DNA of 64,000 nt, taken from NCBI RefSeq assembly GCF_010233585.1, contig NZ_CP045997.1, positions 8,049,896-8,113,895 on the forward strand, written 5' to 3'. The notes beneath the pieces were generated by a model. That model searched no databases, was not told the origin of the DNA, and worked only from the letters and a program-made list of their open reading frames with translations. The stretch's first letter is position 1, and each line of letters starts with the position of its first letter. A program made the position numbers and the translations under genes. The DNA comes from Spirosoma endbachense. Its GTDB lineage: Bacteria > Bacteroidota > Bacteroidia > Cytophagales > Spirosomataceae. This document shows positions 1 to 8,800 of the stretch, piece by piece.

Positions 1-317
1 GGGTTTGGTGGTCTATGCACAACTTTGTGCGCTGATAGTCAATTAAATACCCCTATTTCCTATCTATTCTATAGAGAATAAAGGTATTTTGTTTGTAGCT
101 TTTCCTGAAAATAAAAGATTTCTGTTTGGCAAAATTGCTGGCAATCGCAAGCCAGTAATAAAGTCACAGATACCAGATATGAAGGGGCTCTATTAGTCCG
201 TGTTGCTCATCAATAAAACTCTTAGTCTATATACTAAATTGATATTTGTTTAATCCCGTTGTTGACTTATGACATAATCTTCCTGCACGAACTACCAGTC
301 ACTTAAAACCTGCCAAT

Positions 318-349
318 AAAAAAACCGGAACGGCGGCAACCGTTCCGGT
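318..349 (-). terminator. Intrinsic terminator on the strand opposite to susC
   Basis: Arms ACCGGAACGG (324-333) and CCGTTCCGGT (340-349) pair perfectly over 10 bp with a 6-nt loop. A seven-A tract (318-324) lies on the left, so on the minus strand the hairpin is followed by a T-run, the classic intrinsic terminator. No minus-strand gene lies to its right for 20 kb. The same arrangement is found before two other susC genes in this window (38001-38056 and 49633-49667). I infer that it ends a short antisense RNA starting near the susC ATG. It could instead be half of a bidirectional terminator for a gene left of the window. Confidence 0.6.
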
Positions 350-374
350 CGGTCACAACAAGATATTGGCACAT

Positions 375-405
375 GGCCTCCCGGCGATCGCAACGCCGGT
401 TGGCC
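375..405 (+). promoter_or_regulatory. Hairpin in the 5' leader of the first susC
   Basis: Arms CCGGCG (381-386) and CGCCGG (394-399) pair, and a symmetric 2x2 internal loop leads to an outer GGCC/GGCC helix (375-378 and 402-405). It ends 32 nt before the chosen susC start at 438. It could be a translational control hairpin in the mRNA, or part of the proposed antisense RNA on the minus strand. The function is unknown. Confidence 0.4.
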
Positions 406-437
406 TACCTTGTTTCTCACGTAACCATTACAAAGTA

Positions 438-3400
438 ATGCAAAAACTCTATGCAGTTTGGGTAATTCTATTACTCATTCCGTTCGGATTGTCGGCACAG
501 TCGCCAGACAGTCCATCAAATACAACCAATGCTTCACTGACCGGCACCGTCCGGGCCGACAATGGCGAACTGCTTCCTGGCGTAAACATTGTCCTGAAAG
601 GGCAGACAAAAGGTACTGTCACTGATGCCAACGGGCAGTTCAGCTTATCTGCCAAACCTGGCGATCTAGTAGTACTATCGGCTATTGGGTACAAAACAAT
701 TGAGGTGCGCGCAACGGGTTCGACGCCATTACGGGTGCAACTCGAAGCCGATTTGCGGCAGCTCAATGAAGTGATTGTGGTCGGCTATGGTACTGCGGAA
801 CGAAAAAACCTCATCGGTTCCATCGCCAAAATAGACCCCAGCGACACAAAAGTTATTCCGGTCGGGAGCGTAGACGCCCAATTGCAGGGCAAAGTGCCGG
901 GCGTTCAGATTTCGAGTGCCACGGGTGTACCCGGCGAACGGGTCAATATTCGGGTGCGCGGGGCGACGTCCATCAACGGCAGTAATGACCCGCTTTACGT
1001 GGTCGATGGCGTGTTTATCAATAACAATAGCCTGCAAAGTATCAGTACGGGCGGTAAGGCGACCTCTCCAATTGCCGACATTAACCCGTCCGACATCGAA
1101 AGCATGGAAATTCTGAAAGATGCCGAAGCAACGGCTCTGTACGGTTCGCGCGGAGCTAATGGCGTTGTGATCATCACCACGAAACGGGGAGCGTTTGGTC
1201 AGCGGCCAACGATCAAGATCGATGCTTCGGCGGGGGCTGCCAAAGCGGCTAAACTTTGGGACCTGACAACCGGCCCGGAGCACGCTACGCTGGTGAACGA
1301 ATGGTGGGTGAATACTGGCAAAGACGATCCGACGCTAAACCGGACGGTTGCTAACCGCCCATTCCGGCCTGTATCGGAGGGTGGGCGCGGGCTTCCCGAG
1401 GAGCAAAAAACGTACGATCGGCTGGGCGAACTGTTTCGTACGGCCCAACTCCGAAATTACGATATTTCGCTGACGGGCGGTACCCAAACGACCAAATACT
1501 ACATTGGCGGTGGCTACAATACGCAGGAAGCCATTATTCGGCCTATTGATTTTAGCCGTGCCAGTTTTAAAGTAAACCTCGATCAGCAGGTAAACGATAA
1601 GATTCAGGTTGGGGTAAGTAATACGTTTACCCGCACCTACCGCAATCAGGGTCGCGCGGGCGATGGTCCGGCCGGAGGGCTGTTGCAGGCTGCGTTGCAT
1701 ACGCCTACCTACCTGTCACCAACGAATGATCAGGGCGTTTTGGTTGGCCGGGCCGGGTTCGATAACCTCACCCTGCTGATCAATAATTACAATGTTCACA
1801 CCACCAGTCTTCGCTACATTGGCAATCTCTACGCCGATGCTCAACTGCTGCCGGGTCTGAAATTCCGGACCAGTTTCGGCATTGACTACAACAACTACAA
1901 CGAGTCGGAATACTGGAATTCGCTCCTGATTTCGGGAAGCCCCAACGGTTATGCAACATCGAGCGTCAGCCAATACACAACCTGGCTGAACGAACAGACA
2001 CTGACGTATCGGAAAAAGCTTGGCGCGAACCATTCGTTTGGTCTCCTGGTCGGTAATACGTTGCAAAGCGATAACCTAACGCGTACCTACGCCGAGGGGC
2101 GTGGTTTCCCGAATGACAACTTTACCCAGATTTCGTCGGCGGCCACAACGGCCAGCTCACAGAACTGGAGTAAAAGCACACTGGCTTCTTTTTTCGCCAA
2201 AGCCGACTACAATTTTGCGGGCAAATACCTGATTGATGCCAGCGTTCGGGCCGATGGCTCCTCGCGGTTTGGTTCATCGCGGAAGTGGGGTTATTTCCCG
2301 TCGGTGGGTGTGGCCTGGCGTATCAAGCAGGAAGAGTTTCTGCGCGACGCGACATTTATCAGTGACCTGAAATTCCGGGCCAGCTGGGGTGTAACGGGTA
2401 ATCAGAACGGCATCGGCAACTTTGCCGCACAAGGTCTTTGGACCGGTGGCACGGGCTATCAGGGCAGTCCTGGTATCTCGCCCCAGCAGTTGGGCAATCC
2501 CGATTTGCAGTGGGAGCGGACCCGGCAGATCAACGCGGGGCTCGATGTGTCGCTGTTCAACGATCGGGTTGGCTTTGAGTTTAACGTCTACGACAAATAC
2601 ACCTCGAATGGCCTGCTACAAATCGCTCTTCCGGGCGCAACCGGCTTCAGTAACTACTGGAGCAATGCGGCCGAAATCAGCAACAAAGGTTTTGAATTTG
2701 GCATCAATACGGTCAATATTCGTCGGGGTGGGCTAACCTGGACGACCAGCTTCAACGTAGCGCAGAACGTTAACCGCATCGAGAAGCTGGCCACACCCCT
2801 GCGTTACGGAAGCCGCGACCTGATTCTCCAGCAGCAGGGATTCCCGCTGTATTCGTTCTGGGTCTATAAGCAGCTCTACGTAGATCCACAAACCGGCAAT
2901 GTGGTCTACGACGATGTGAATAAAGACGGCAAAATAACCGTTGACGACCGGCAGCTGGTGGGGAGCATCTGGCCAAAATTCTTTGGTGGACTGACCAATA
3001 GTCTGACCTTTAAAGGGTTTGATATCAATCTGTTCTTCTCGTACCAGTACGGTAACAAGATTTATAATCACAACAAATTCTTTGGCGAGGGTGGGGGAGC
3101 GCGTGATGCTGCCCGCATCATTTTTGCGTCCAATCTGGCCCGCTGGCAGAAGCCCGGCGACATCACCGATGTACCGTGCCCCGATGGCATTAATGTCAAC
3201 AACTACCGCGATGGCGGAAGCCGTTGGCTGGAAGATGGGTCGTTTTTGCGGCTCAAATCGCTGGCTATTGGTTATACGCTCCCCAAAGAGTTAACCCGTC
3301 GGGTGGGCATTCAGGGCCTACGGGTCTATGCCGTGGGTACGAATCTCTGGCTGCTGACCAAATACACGGGGCTCGATCCGGAGTCGAGTGCCAGCAGCGA

Positions 3401-3479
3401 TCCGAATTCGCAGGGTATCGATCTGGGTACGCCTCCTCAACCTGTTGGTATACAGGGCGGTATTAGTCTGACTTTATAA
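438..3479 (+). CDS. SusC-family TonB-dependent outer-membrane receptor (first pair)
   Basis: Outer-membrane TonB-dependent transporter of the SusC/RagA type, about 1013 residues. Residues 1-21 form a signal peptide ending in LSAQ. A carboxypeptidase-regulatory-like domain covers about 33-110 (GVNIVLKGQTKGTVTDANG). The plug domain starts with LNEVIVVGYGT and carries the family signature ALYGSRGANGVVIITTKRG near residue 235. The rest is the 22-strand barrel type. There is no N-terminal STN domain, so it probably does not signal to an anti-sigma factor. I chose ATG 438 because a TTG at 366 would add a non-signal extension. It heads a tight operon with susD, DoxX-like, SoxDC, SLC13 and YeiH genes, so its cargo may be a sulfur compound; that substrate is inferred from context only. 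Confidence 0.9.
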   Translation: MQKLYAVWVILLLIPFGLSAQSPDSPSNTTNASLTGTVRADNGELLPGVNIVLKGQTKGTVTDANGQFSLSAKPGDLVVLSAIGYKTIEVRATGSTPLRVQLEADLRQLNEVIVVGYGTAERKNLIGSIAKIDPSDTKVIPVGSVDAQLQGKVPGVQISSATGVPGERVNIRVRGATSINGSNDPLYVVDGVFINNNSLQSISTGGKATSPIADINPSDIESMEILKDAEATALYGSRGANGVVIITTKRGAFGQRPTIKIDASAGAAKAAKLWDLTTGPEHATLVNEWWVNTGKDDPTLNRTVANRPFRPVSEGGRGLPEEQKTYDRLGELFRTAQLRNYDISLTGGTQTTKYYIGGGYNTQEAIIRPIDFSRASFKVNLDQQVNDKIQVGVSNTFTRTYRNQGRAGDGPAGGLLQAALHTPTYLSPTNDQGVLVGRAGFDNLTLLINNYNVHTTSLRYIGNLYADAQLLPGLKFRTSFGIDYNNYNESEYWNSLLISGSPNGYATSSVSQYTTWLNEQTLTYRKKLGANHSFGLLVGNTLQSDNLTRTYAEGRGFPNDNFTQISSAATTASSQNWSKSTLASFFAKADYNFAGKYLIDASVRADGSSRFGSSRKWGYFPSVGVAWRIKQEEFLRDATFISDLKFRASWGVTGNQNGIGNFAAQGLWTGGTGYQGSPGISPQQLGNPDLQWERTRQINAGLDVSLFNDRVGFEFNVYDKYTSNGLLQIALPGATGFSNYWSNAAEISNKGFEFGINTVNIRRGGLTWTTSFNVAQNVNRIEKLATPLRYGSRDLILQQQGFPLYSFWVYKQLYVDPQTGNVVYDDVNKDGKITVDDRQLVGSIWPKFFGGLTNSLTFKGFDINLFFSYQYGNKIYNHNKFFGEGGGARDAARIIFASNLARWQKPGDITDVPCPDGINVNNYRDGGSRWLEDGSFLRLKSLAIGYTLPKELTRRVGIQGLRVYAVGTNLWLLTKYTGLDPESSASSDPNSQGIDLGTPPQPVGIQGGISLTL

Positions 3480-3547
3480 ACAGCCTCTTTCCGGTACTGT
3501 CTTTCCAGGTCATGTGTCTTCATCGACTACGGCAGGATATCACCCAA

Positions 3548-4912
3548 ATGAATCAACCAATGAATCGCATAAAAATCATTTTTTCGCTGCTCCTGCTCCT
3601 GAGCGCCAGTAGTTGCAAGGAGTTTTTAGATGTCAAACCGCTGGAGTCGATCTCCGATACGGAAACGATAACCGATCAGAATTCTGCATTGACAGCCTTA
3701 CGTGGCGTTTATAGCGCACTGGCCAGCGGTGATTATTACGGCACCAGTTTTCAGAGCATTGGCTACCTGACGGGCGATAATATTCAATGGACCGGCTCGC
3801 AGTCGCAGGTGCAGGAGTTTATCAACAAGAAAGTCAACGCCGATAACTCGACAATTGCCAGTGTCTGGGTCGCGATTTACCGGACGATCAACCGAGCCAA
3901 TAATGTATTGGCGAAAGTGCCGGCTGTGACGGACCCAACCCTGACAACGGCCCTTAAAAACCAGTACCTCGGCGAAGCGTATACCATTCGTGCCCTGGCC
4001 TACTTCGATCTGGCCCGCACATTTGGTGGGGTGCCTATCATCACCAGTCCAACGACCAAACCGACGGATAATTCGGGCATTAAGCGGAGCAGTCAGGCCG
4101 ATACCTATGCGCAGGTGCTGAAAGATCTGGAAGCGGCCGAACCACTCCTGCCAACTACGGTCGATCGCTATCGGGTGACGCAGAAAACGGTTTTTGCCCT
4201 GAAATCACGCTATTATCTGTATCAGAAAGACTACGCGAAGGCCGAAGATTACGCTACCCGGCTCATCAGCGATGCGACCAATTATAAGCTGCTGAAACCA
4301 TACGGAGCCTTTTTTCAGAGCGATGCGCGGGGAACGGCTGAATCCGTATTCGAGATTTTCTATAACGGCACGACCGAAGTCAATAGCCATCGGGGCCAAT
4401 GGCAGCCACAAACAAATGGCGGTACACGCCAGTGGGCTCCCAACGATGCGCTGGTGGCTCTGCTGAATAATCCAGCCATTGGCGGAAATCGCTCGGTACT
4501 CGTGGCTAAAGACAACCAGAACCGCTGGTACGGAAACCTCTATTACCGTAACCCGGCTTCCGACCCGTCGTACATCTTCCGAATTGCCGAAGCCTACCTG
4601 ATTCGTGCCGAAGCCCGTGCGCAACAGGACAAACTCACCGATGCACTGACGGACCTCAACGCCGTACGCGATCGGGCGGGGCTGACCGCACTCACTACGG
4701 CCACAACCGCAACGAAAGATGCGGTCCTGCTGGCTGTGGAAAACGAACGGCGGGTCGAGTTTGCGCTGGAACCGCATCGCTGGTTCGACATCGTACGGAC
4801 GGGCCGCGCTCAGGCTGTTTTTAACCTGACCGACGCAAACCGATCTGTGCTCCCCATTCCGGTGCAGCAACTGCTGACCGATAAAGCGCTGGAACAAAAT
4901 CCTGGATACTGA
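3548..4912 (+). CDS. SusD/RagB-family substrate-binding lipoprotein (first pair)
   Basis: Surface lipoprotein that caps the SusC barrel and captures the substrate. From ATG 3548 the protein has about 454 residues. It has a lipoprotein signal with lipobox LSASSC (lipid-modified Cys near residue 23), an N-terminal SusD-like domain with TPR-type helices (RAYFDL-type motif seen as IRALAYFDLARTFG) and the usual C-terminal RagB end (ENERRVEFALEPHRWFDIVR, then a final NPGY). ATG 3512 would give a longer n-region and ATG 3560 a shorter one, so the exact start is uncertain. It lies 68 bp after susC and 22 bp before the DoxX-like gene, so it is cotranscribed with the sulfur genes. Confidence 0.9.
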   Translation: MNQPMNRIKIIFSLLLLLSASSCKEFLDVKPLESISDTETITDQNSALTALRGVYSALASGDYYGTSFQSIGYLTGDNIQWTGSQSQVQEFINKKVNADNSTIASVWVAIYRTINRANNVLAKVPAVTDPTLTTALKNQYLGEAYTIRALAYFDLARTFGGVPIITSPTTKPTDNSGIKRSSQADTYAQVLKDLEAAEPLLPTTVDRYRVTQKTVFALKSRYYLYQKDYAKAEDYATRLISDATNYKLLKPYGAFFQSDARGTAESVFEIFYNGTTEVNSHRGQWQPQTNGGTRQWAPNDALVALLNNPAIGGNRSVLVAKDNQNRWYGNLYYRNPASDPSYIFRIAEAYLIRAEARAQQDKLTDALTDLNAVRDRAGLTALTTATTATKDAVLLAVENERRVEFALEPHRWFDIVRTGRAQAVFNLTDANRSVLPIPVQQLLTDKALEQNPGY

Positions 4913-4934
4913 CCACTACTCAATTAACATCATC

Positions 4935-6329
4935 ATGGGTTATTCAGAAACTATTTCCGCTCCGTCACCGACTAGCCAGCCTTTTACTGTTCCGGCTGAT
5001 GGTCACTGGACAGTCGTCGAAAAAACAATTTTTCGATTCGTTTTCCTGTATTTTCTAATTCAGGCCTTACCACTCGATGCACAATTCTTCGTGAATCTGG
5101 TTGACTTTAATGGCGGATATACACGCTATCTGTTCAATCTATCGCACTACGCCCCCCGGTTTTTCGGCCCAGAGGATACCTTTGTTAACTGGGGCGTTGT
5201 GCTGGTGTTTGCCGCCATCGGTTCAGTGGTATGGTCGTTTCGGAACGATTCTAAAACCGACTACGACCAGTTGTATTACTGGCTTCGGGTTGTACTGCGC
5301 TATCGGCTGGCGCTGGGCGTGATTGCCTACGGATTCATCAAATTGTTCCCGTTGCAGGCGCCACTGCCGTCTATCAGCAACCTCAACACCGCTTATGGCG
5401 ACCATACGGCCTGGAAGTTATTTTCGCTGTCGCTGGGGATCGTGCCCAATTACGAATCCTTTCTGGGGGCGGTCGAATTGGTAGGTGGCCTATTGTTGCT
5501 GCACCGCAAAACGGCCACGATTGGTACGTTGATTCTGCTGCCGTTTCTGGGGAATGTGTTCTTCTCGAATCTGGCTTATGAAGGGGGCGAATATGTCTAT
5601 AGCGGACTACTCATCACGTTTGCGCTGGTTCTGTTTGCCTTCGATGCGATCCGTTTATTCCGGTTATTATCGCTGGAGTTGCCTGCGTCTCCCAATCGTT
5701 TTTATTTAGTTCTGAACGAGCAATGGCAGCGGTATGGACGACTCGCTCTCAAGTCGGTATTTATCCTGTTTACGGTCCTGCTTTATGGATTTACGACCTA
5801 TTCAACCTACCGAAATGGCTCCGTTCGGTTTCCGAAAACACCGGGTTTGCCGGGTGCTGCCGGACTTTATAATGTACGTGAGTTTCGGGTAGGTGGCAAA
5901 ACATTGCCTTATGCCAAAAACGACCCCGTTCGGTGGCAGAATGTGGTGTTCGAGACCTGGAATACGATCAGTATCAAATCGAACCGACCCGTCAGTATCG
6001 TCAATACGGTTACGGAAAAGCTGCCAGCTACCGACCGCACCGGCGGATCGACCGAAGAGGATTATGAATTTGCCGGATCGCAGGGGAGGCATTATTACCG
6101 CTATACCGTAGACCCGGCCCGAAACCTGTTGACTCTTAAAAACAGCAATCCTAACTACGCTGCCGAAACGCTGCAACTAACGTATACAAAAGCAGGTAAC
6201 GGGCAGATTATTCTTGCTGGTCTGGACGAAAAACGCGATTCAGTCTACGCTGTTCTGGATAAAATCAACAAAAAATACCTCATCGACGAGGCCGCCAAAG
6301 CTGGTCGGCGCGGATCGCTCAAACTCTAA
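4935..6329 (+). CDS. DoxX-like polytopic membrane protein with periplasmic C-terminal domain (copy 1)
   Basis: An integral membrane protein of 464 residues. About seven hydrophobic helices lie between residues 30 and 290, including a YWLRVVLRYRLALG segment followed by a YGFIKLFPLQ motif of the kind seen in DoxX/DoxD-like quinone-linked proteins. From about residue 305 a soluble domain follows (GLYNVREFRVGGKTLPY, then beta-rich sequence). The next gene encodes a clear paralogue. DoxD/DoxX proteins take part in thiosulfate:quinone oxidoreduction in archaea. With a SoxDC-like pair downstream, I infer a role as membrane electron acceptor or quinone partner. Family assignment is moderate and the function is unproven. 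ATG 4935 follows susD by 22 bp. Confidence 0.65.
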   Translation: MGYSETISAPSPTSQPFTVPADGHWTVVEKTIFRFVFLYFLIQALPLDAQFFVNLVDFNGGYTRYLFNLSHYAPRFFGPEDTFVNWGVVLVFAAIGSVVWSFRNDSKTDYDQLYYWLRVVLRYRLALGVIAYGFIKLFPLQAPLPSISNLNTAYGDHTAWKLFSLSLGIVPNYESFLGAVELVGGLLLLHRKTATIGTLILLPFLGNVFFSNLAYEGGEYVYSGLLITFALVLFAFDAIRLFRLLSLELPASPNRFYLVLNEQWQRYGRLALKSVFILFTVLLYGFTTYSTYRNGSVRFPKTPGLPGAAGLYNVREFRVGGKTLPYAKNDPVRWQNVVFETWNTISIKSNRPVSIVNTVTEKLPATDRTGGSTEEDYEFAGSQGRHYYRYTVDPARNLLTLKNSNPNYAAETLQLTYTKAGNGQIILAGLDEKRDSVYAVLDKINKKYLIDEAAKAGRRGSLKL

Positions 6330-6342
6330 TCTCCTCTGAACG

Positions 6343-8166
6343 ATGGCAACCCCAAACATCACTCCCGAACGTGCGGACTTAGGACTGGTATCGCCCGAAG
6401 AATTAGCTGGGCCACCCCGGTCTGATGCGAGCCAATCCCGGCTGCAATCTCCATTTGTCGCTCAGTCAGCCGTTCAAGAGCGGCCCTGGCCAATCCCGGC
6501 TGAATCCGTATCGACTAAGTCAGTACCGGCCTGGACAGAAAACCAGAAAATCCTGTTCCGGATTGCGTTTGTGTTCTTCATCAGTATGTCGCTGCCCAAC
6601 AGCCTCGACTGGTATAAAGAAATCCTGGAATTCGACTGGCTGCACCTGCATTACCGCGATCTCTACGACGTGGCCCGCTTTGGTTCAGGCCTGACAATCT
6701 TTGGCAATAAACTCTTCGGCAGTACGCTGAATGGGTACGCACCCTGGATCATTACGCTGATTTTTGCGACCGTTGCTGGGTTGATCTGGACGGCTGTCGC
6801 CCGGTTTCGCAACGCCGAAGCCCGTGATTACAAGCTGCTCTATTACTGGTTGCGGGTTGTTGTGCGCTATCGGGCGGGCATCGGCATTATTGGTTTCGGT
6901 TTCACCAAACTGATGCCTACCCAATTGCCGTATCCATCACTGGGTGTACTGAACACAAACTTCGGCGACCTGACGGCCCAGAAAATCTACTGGCTTTCAA
7001 TTGGTATTGCGCCCTGGTATGAAGTGTTTACGGGGGTGGTCGAGGTGCTGGCGGGTGCTTTGCTGTTTTTTCGGGTCACCACATTCTGGGGTGCCGTGTT
7101 GCTGTTTGGGGCGCTGGCCGATATTGTTTACGTCAACTTCGCTTATGATGGAGGAGTGCATGGCTACAGTTCATATTTCGTGCTGTTGTCCGGCTTCCTG
7201 TTGATTTACTACATCAAAGACATTTACAACCTGCTCATCCGGGAGCGGCTGACAATTCCGAACTATTTCGCGCCAACGTTTACGGGCTGGCAGCAGTATG
7301 GGCGGATTGGACTGAAAACGCTCACGATCGGTCTATTTCTGGTGCTGCTGTTCTGGCTCCAGTACGTCAATTTCCGGTATGATCCCTATAAGCAACCGGC
7401 TCAAAAAGGCATCAAGGAACTCCGGGGCAATTACAACGTGACCGAGTTCCGGCTCAATGGTAAGGAGCTACCCTACTCACCACTGGATTCGGTACGCTGG
7501 CAGCAGGCTACCTTCGAAAACTGGACTACATTAACGTTCAAGGTCAATAAACCGGTTGAATTAGACCTCTCCAATGGGGGTGGTGCGCCCATGCGTGACA
7601 TCAACCGAACTTTCGAACTGACGGGTGTTTCAGGTGGGCAGCGGGTATTTTATTACGAAGCCGACCCAGTCCATCACGTTCTGTATTTGCAGGATAAAAA
7701 TCGGGGAGCCCGCAATGCCGAGAACCGGGAATTTCTGGGCAATAACCGCGATCTGGGCGGCACGAACGAAGGAGGGGCACGTGACCGATCGAGAGGTGAG
7801 GGCCGTCGCGGTGAAGACCGTCGCGGTGAAGACCGTCGCGGTGAAGGCCGGCGAAAAGACGATGCCGGTGAATCTGGCAAACCAGATAACTGGATTCCAA
7901 AAGAAGCGCTGGCAATCATTGGACCCGAAGACCCGAAGATTGATCCCATTGCCCGGTCGGCCCGGCGCACCAAAGGGATTGATGCCGAGAATCGCCCTGC
8001 CAAGCGTAATCGTATGATTCTCAGTTATACCGCACAGGATGGTGGCAATAAGGTCATCCTGCGGGGAATCAACGAAACGAAAGATTCGATTTATGTGGTG
8101 CTGGATCGCTATAACCGGAAATATGCCCTGTCGGAGAGTACCCTGAAAGCCGGTAAGTATGAGTAA
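6343..8166 (+). CDS. DoxX-like polytopic membrane protein with repeat-bearing C-terminal domain (copy 2)
   Basis: Paralogue of the preceding gene (607 residues). It has the same membrane core (YWLRVVVRYRAGIGIIGFGFTKLMP) and the same C-terminal motif (LRGNYNVTEFRLNGKELPY). It has a longer proline/serine-rich N-terminus of about 65 residues before the first helix. An extra charged, low-complexity insertion lies at about residues 475-520, built on the 15-bp repeat at 7801-7845 and rich in Arg, Gly, Glu and Asp. It starts 13 bp after copy 1 and its last 8 bases overlap the start of the cytochrome gene, which implies translational coupling. A partner role in sulfur-compound electron transfer is inferred from context. 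Confidence 0.65.
   Translation: MATPNITPERADLGLVSPEELAGPPRSDASQSRLQSPFVAQSAVQERPWPIPAESVSTKSVPAWTENQKILFRIAFVFFISMSLPNSLDWYKEILEFDWLHLHYRDLYDVARFGSGLTIFGNKLFGSTLNGYAPWIITLIFATVAGLIWTAVARFRNAEARDYKLLYYWLRVVVRYRAGIGIIGFGFTKLMPTQLPYPSLGVLNTNFGDLTAQKIYWLSIGIAPWYEVFTGVVEVLAGALLFFRVTTFWGAVLLFGALADIVYVNFAYDGGVHGYSSYFVLLSGFLLIYYIKDIYNLLIRERLTIPNYFAPTFTGWQQYGRIGLKTLTIGLFLVLLFWLQYVNFRYDPYKQPAQKGIKELRGNYNVTEFRLNGKELPYSPLDSVRWQQATFENWTTLTFKVNKPVELDLSNGGGAPMRDINRTFELTGVSGGQRVFYYEADPVHHVLYLQDKNRGARNAENREFLGNNRDLGGTNEGGARDRSRGEGRRGEDRRGEDRRGEGRRKDDAGESGKPDNWIPKEALAIIGPEDPKIDPIARSARRTKGIDAENRPAKRNRMILSYTAQDGGNKVILRGINETKDSIYVVLDRYNRKYALSESTLKAGKYE
7801..7845 (+). repeat. Three tandem 15-bp units inside the second DoxX-like gene
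   Basis: Three consecutive copies of GRCCGTCGCGGTGAA (7801-7815, 7816-7830, 7831-7845) encode G/D-R-R-G-E units, and a degenerate fourth unit follows. Paralogue copy 1 lacks this block, so it arose by slippage or local duplication in copy 2. Confidence 0.85.
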
Positions 8167-8776
8167 TGCATGGCTGGTGCTACCTGTTGGTTTGTTTGTT
8201 GCGGTTCTCGATCTATATCCGCGTCCGATTGCTGGCCCCATGTTTCCTGACAGGAACCAGGTGGGGATGAATCGAATGAGCGATCCGAAGGTCGACTCAT
8301 TGCCTTCCCGATTTGGTTTGGGCAAACCGGCAACTATTGCCCAGATAACCCCGCTGGACATCGATGTGCGTCCTGATGGTCAGGGTTTACCTGCCGGATC
8401 GGGTACGGCAACGACCGGTGCGGTAATCTTCGCGGCAAAATGTGCTGCCTGTCATGGTGCGGGTGGGGTAGGAGGGCCCAACGGATCGTTGGTGACAACG
8501 ACTCCGGCACCGGGAAAACGAACCGAAAAAGTGATTGGAAACTACTGGCCCTATGCCACAACTGTGTTCGATTACATTCGGCGGGCTATGCCGTTCAGTC
8601 AGCCGGGTTCATTGACCAATGAAGAAGTTTATTCGCTGACGGCTTACCTGCTGACGGCGAATAAACTGTTCGACGAAAAAGCCGTGCTAAATGCCCAGAC
8701 ATTGCCGAAGGTAGTCATGCCTGCTCAAAAACTATTCGTGCCCGACGACCGGAAAGCGGGACCAGAAATACACTAG
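8159..8776 (+). CDS. SoxD-like c-type cytochrome, partner of the molybdopterin dehydrogenase
   Basis: A periplasmic monohaem cytochrome c of 205 residues. The N-terminus is hydrophobic (WLVLPVGLFVAVLDL) and serves as signal peptide or anchor. The haem motif CAACH is at residues 95-99. A likely axial Met144 lies in RRAMPF, within the stretch YWPYATTVFDYIRRAMPF that is typical of the SoxD/SorB cytochrome subunits paired with SoxC-type enzymes. It should accept electrons from the SoxC-like protein encoded 24 bp downstream. The order here is cytochrome before dehydrogenase. The start overlaps the upstream gene by 8 bp. Assignment as an electron acceptor is strong; the exact donor (sulfite or sulfane sulfur) is not decided. 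Confidence 0.85.
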   Translation: MSNAWLVLPVGLFVAVLDLYPRPIAGPMFPDRNQVGMNRMSDPKVDSLPSRFGLGKPATIAQITPLDIDVRPDGQGLPAGSGTATTGAVIFAAKCAACHGAGGVGGPNGSLVTTTPAPGKRTEKVIGNYWPYATTVFDYIRRAMPFSQPGSLTNEEVYSLTAYLLTANKLFDEKAVLNAQTLPKVVMPAQKLFVPDDRKAGPEIH

Positions 8777-8800
8777 GGAGAAACTAATGGAAAATGAATC

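Larger units (their letters stand above)
1..437. other. Gene-free leader region upstream of the sulfur operon
   Basis: No credible coding region is visible. The stretch holds a small palindrome TATTCT-ATAG-AGAATA at 65-80, a short hairpin CTGGC/GCCAG around 138-155, the strong hairpin at 324-349 and a second hairpin at 375-405, both listed separately. I could not find a complete TTTG-N20-TAnnTTTG promoter for the susC at 438. The promoter may lie further left or may use another sigma factor. A start-like TTG at 366 is in frame with susC, but the extra 24 residues do not look like a signal peptide. Confidence 0.6.

Noticed and set aside
318..349. Hairpin as terminator of an upstream plus-strand gene
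   Set aside because: The T-run is on the minus strand only. A gene left of the window cannot be excluded, but the plus strand has no U-tract after the stem.
1..365. tRNA or riboswitch in the left gene-free stretch
   Set aside because: No cloverleaf or known aptamer core could be recognised by eye.
366..437. TTG at 366 as start of the first susC
   Set aside because: It would add 24 residues with no signal-peptide character ahead of a clear signal at ATG 438.
729..1283. 184-codon minus-strand frame inside the first susC
   Set aside because: It lies fully within a well-supported SusC gene and has no family features; it is a shadow frame.
7601..8361. Long minus-strand reading frames opposite the second DoxX-like gene
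   Set aside because: They mirror the 15-bp repeat and the biased codon use of the plus-strand gene, and their translations show no recognisable fold.
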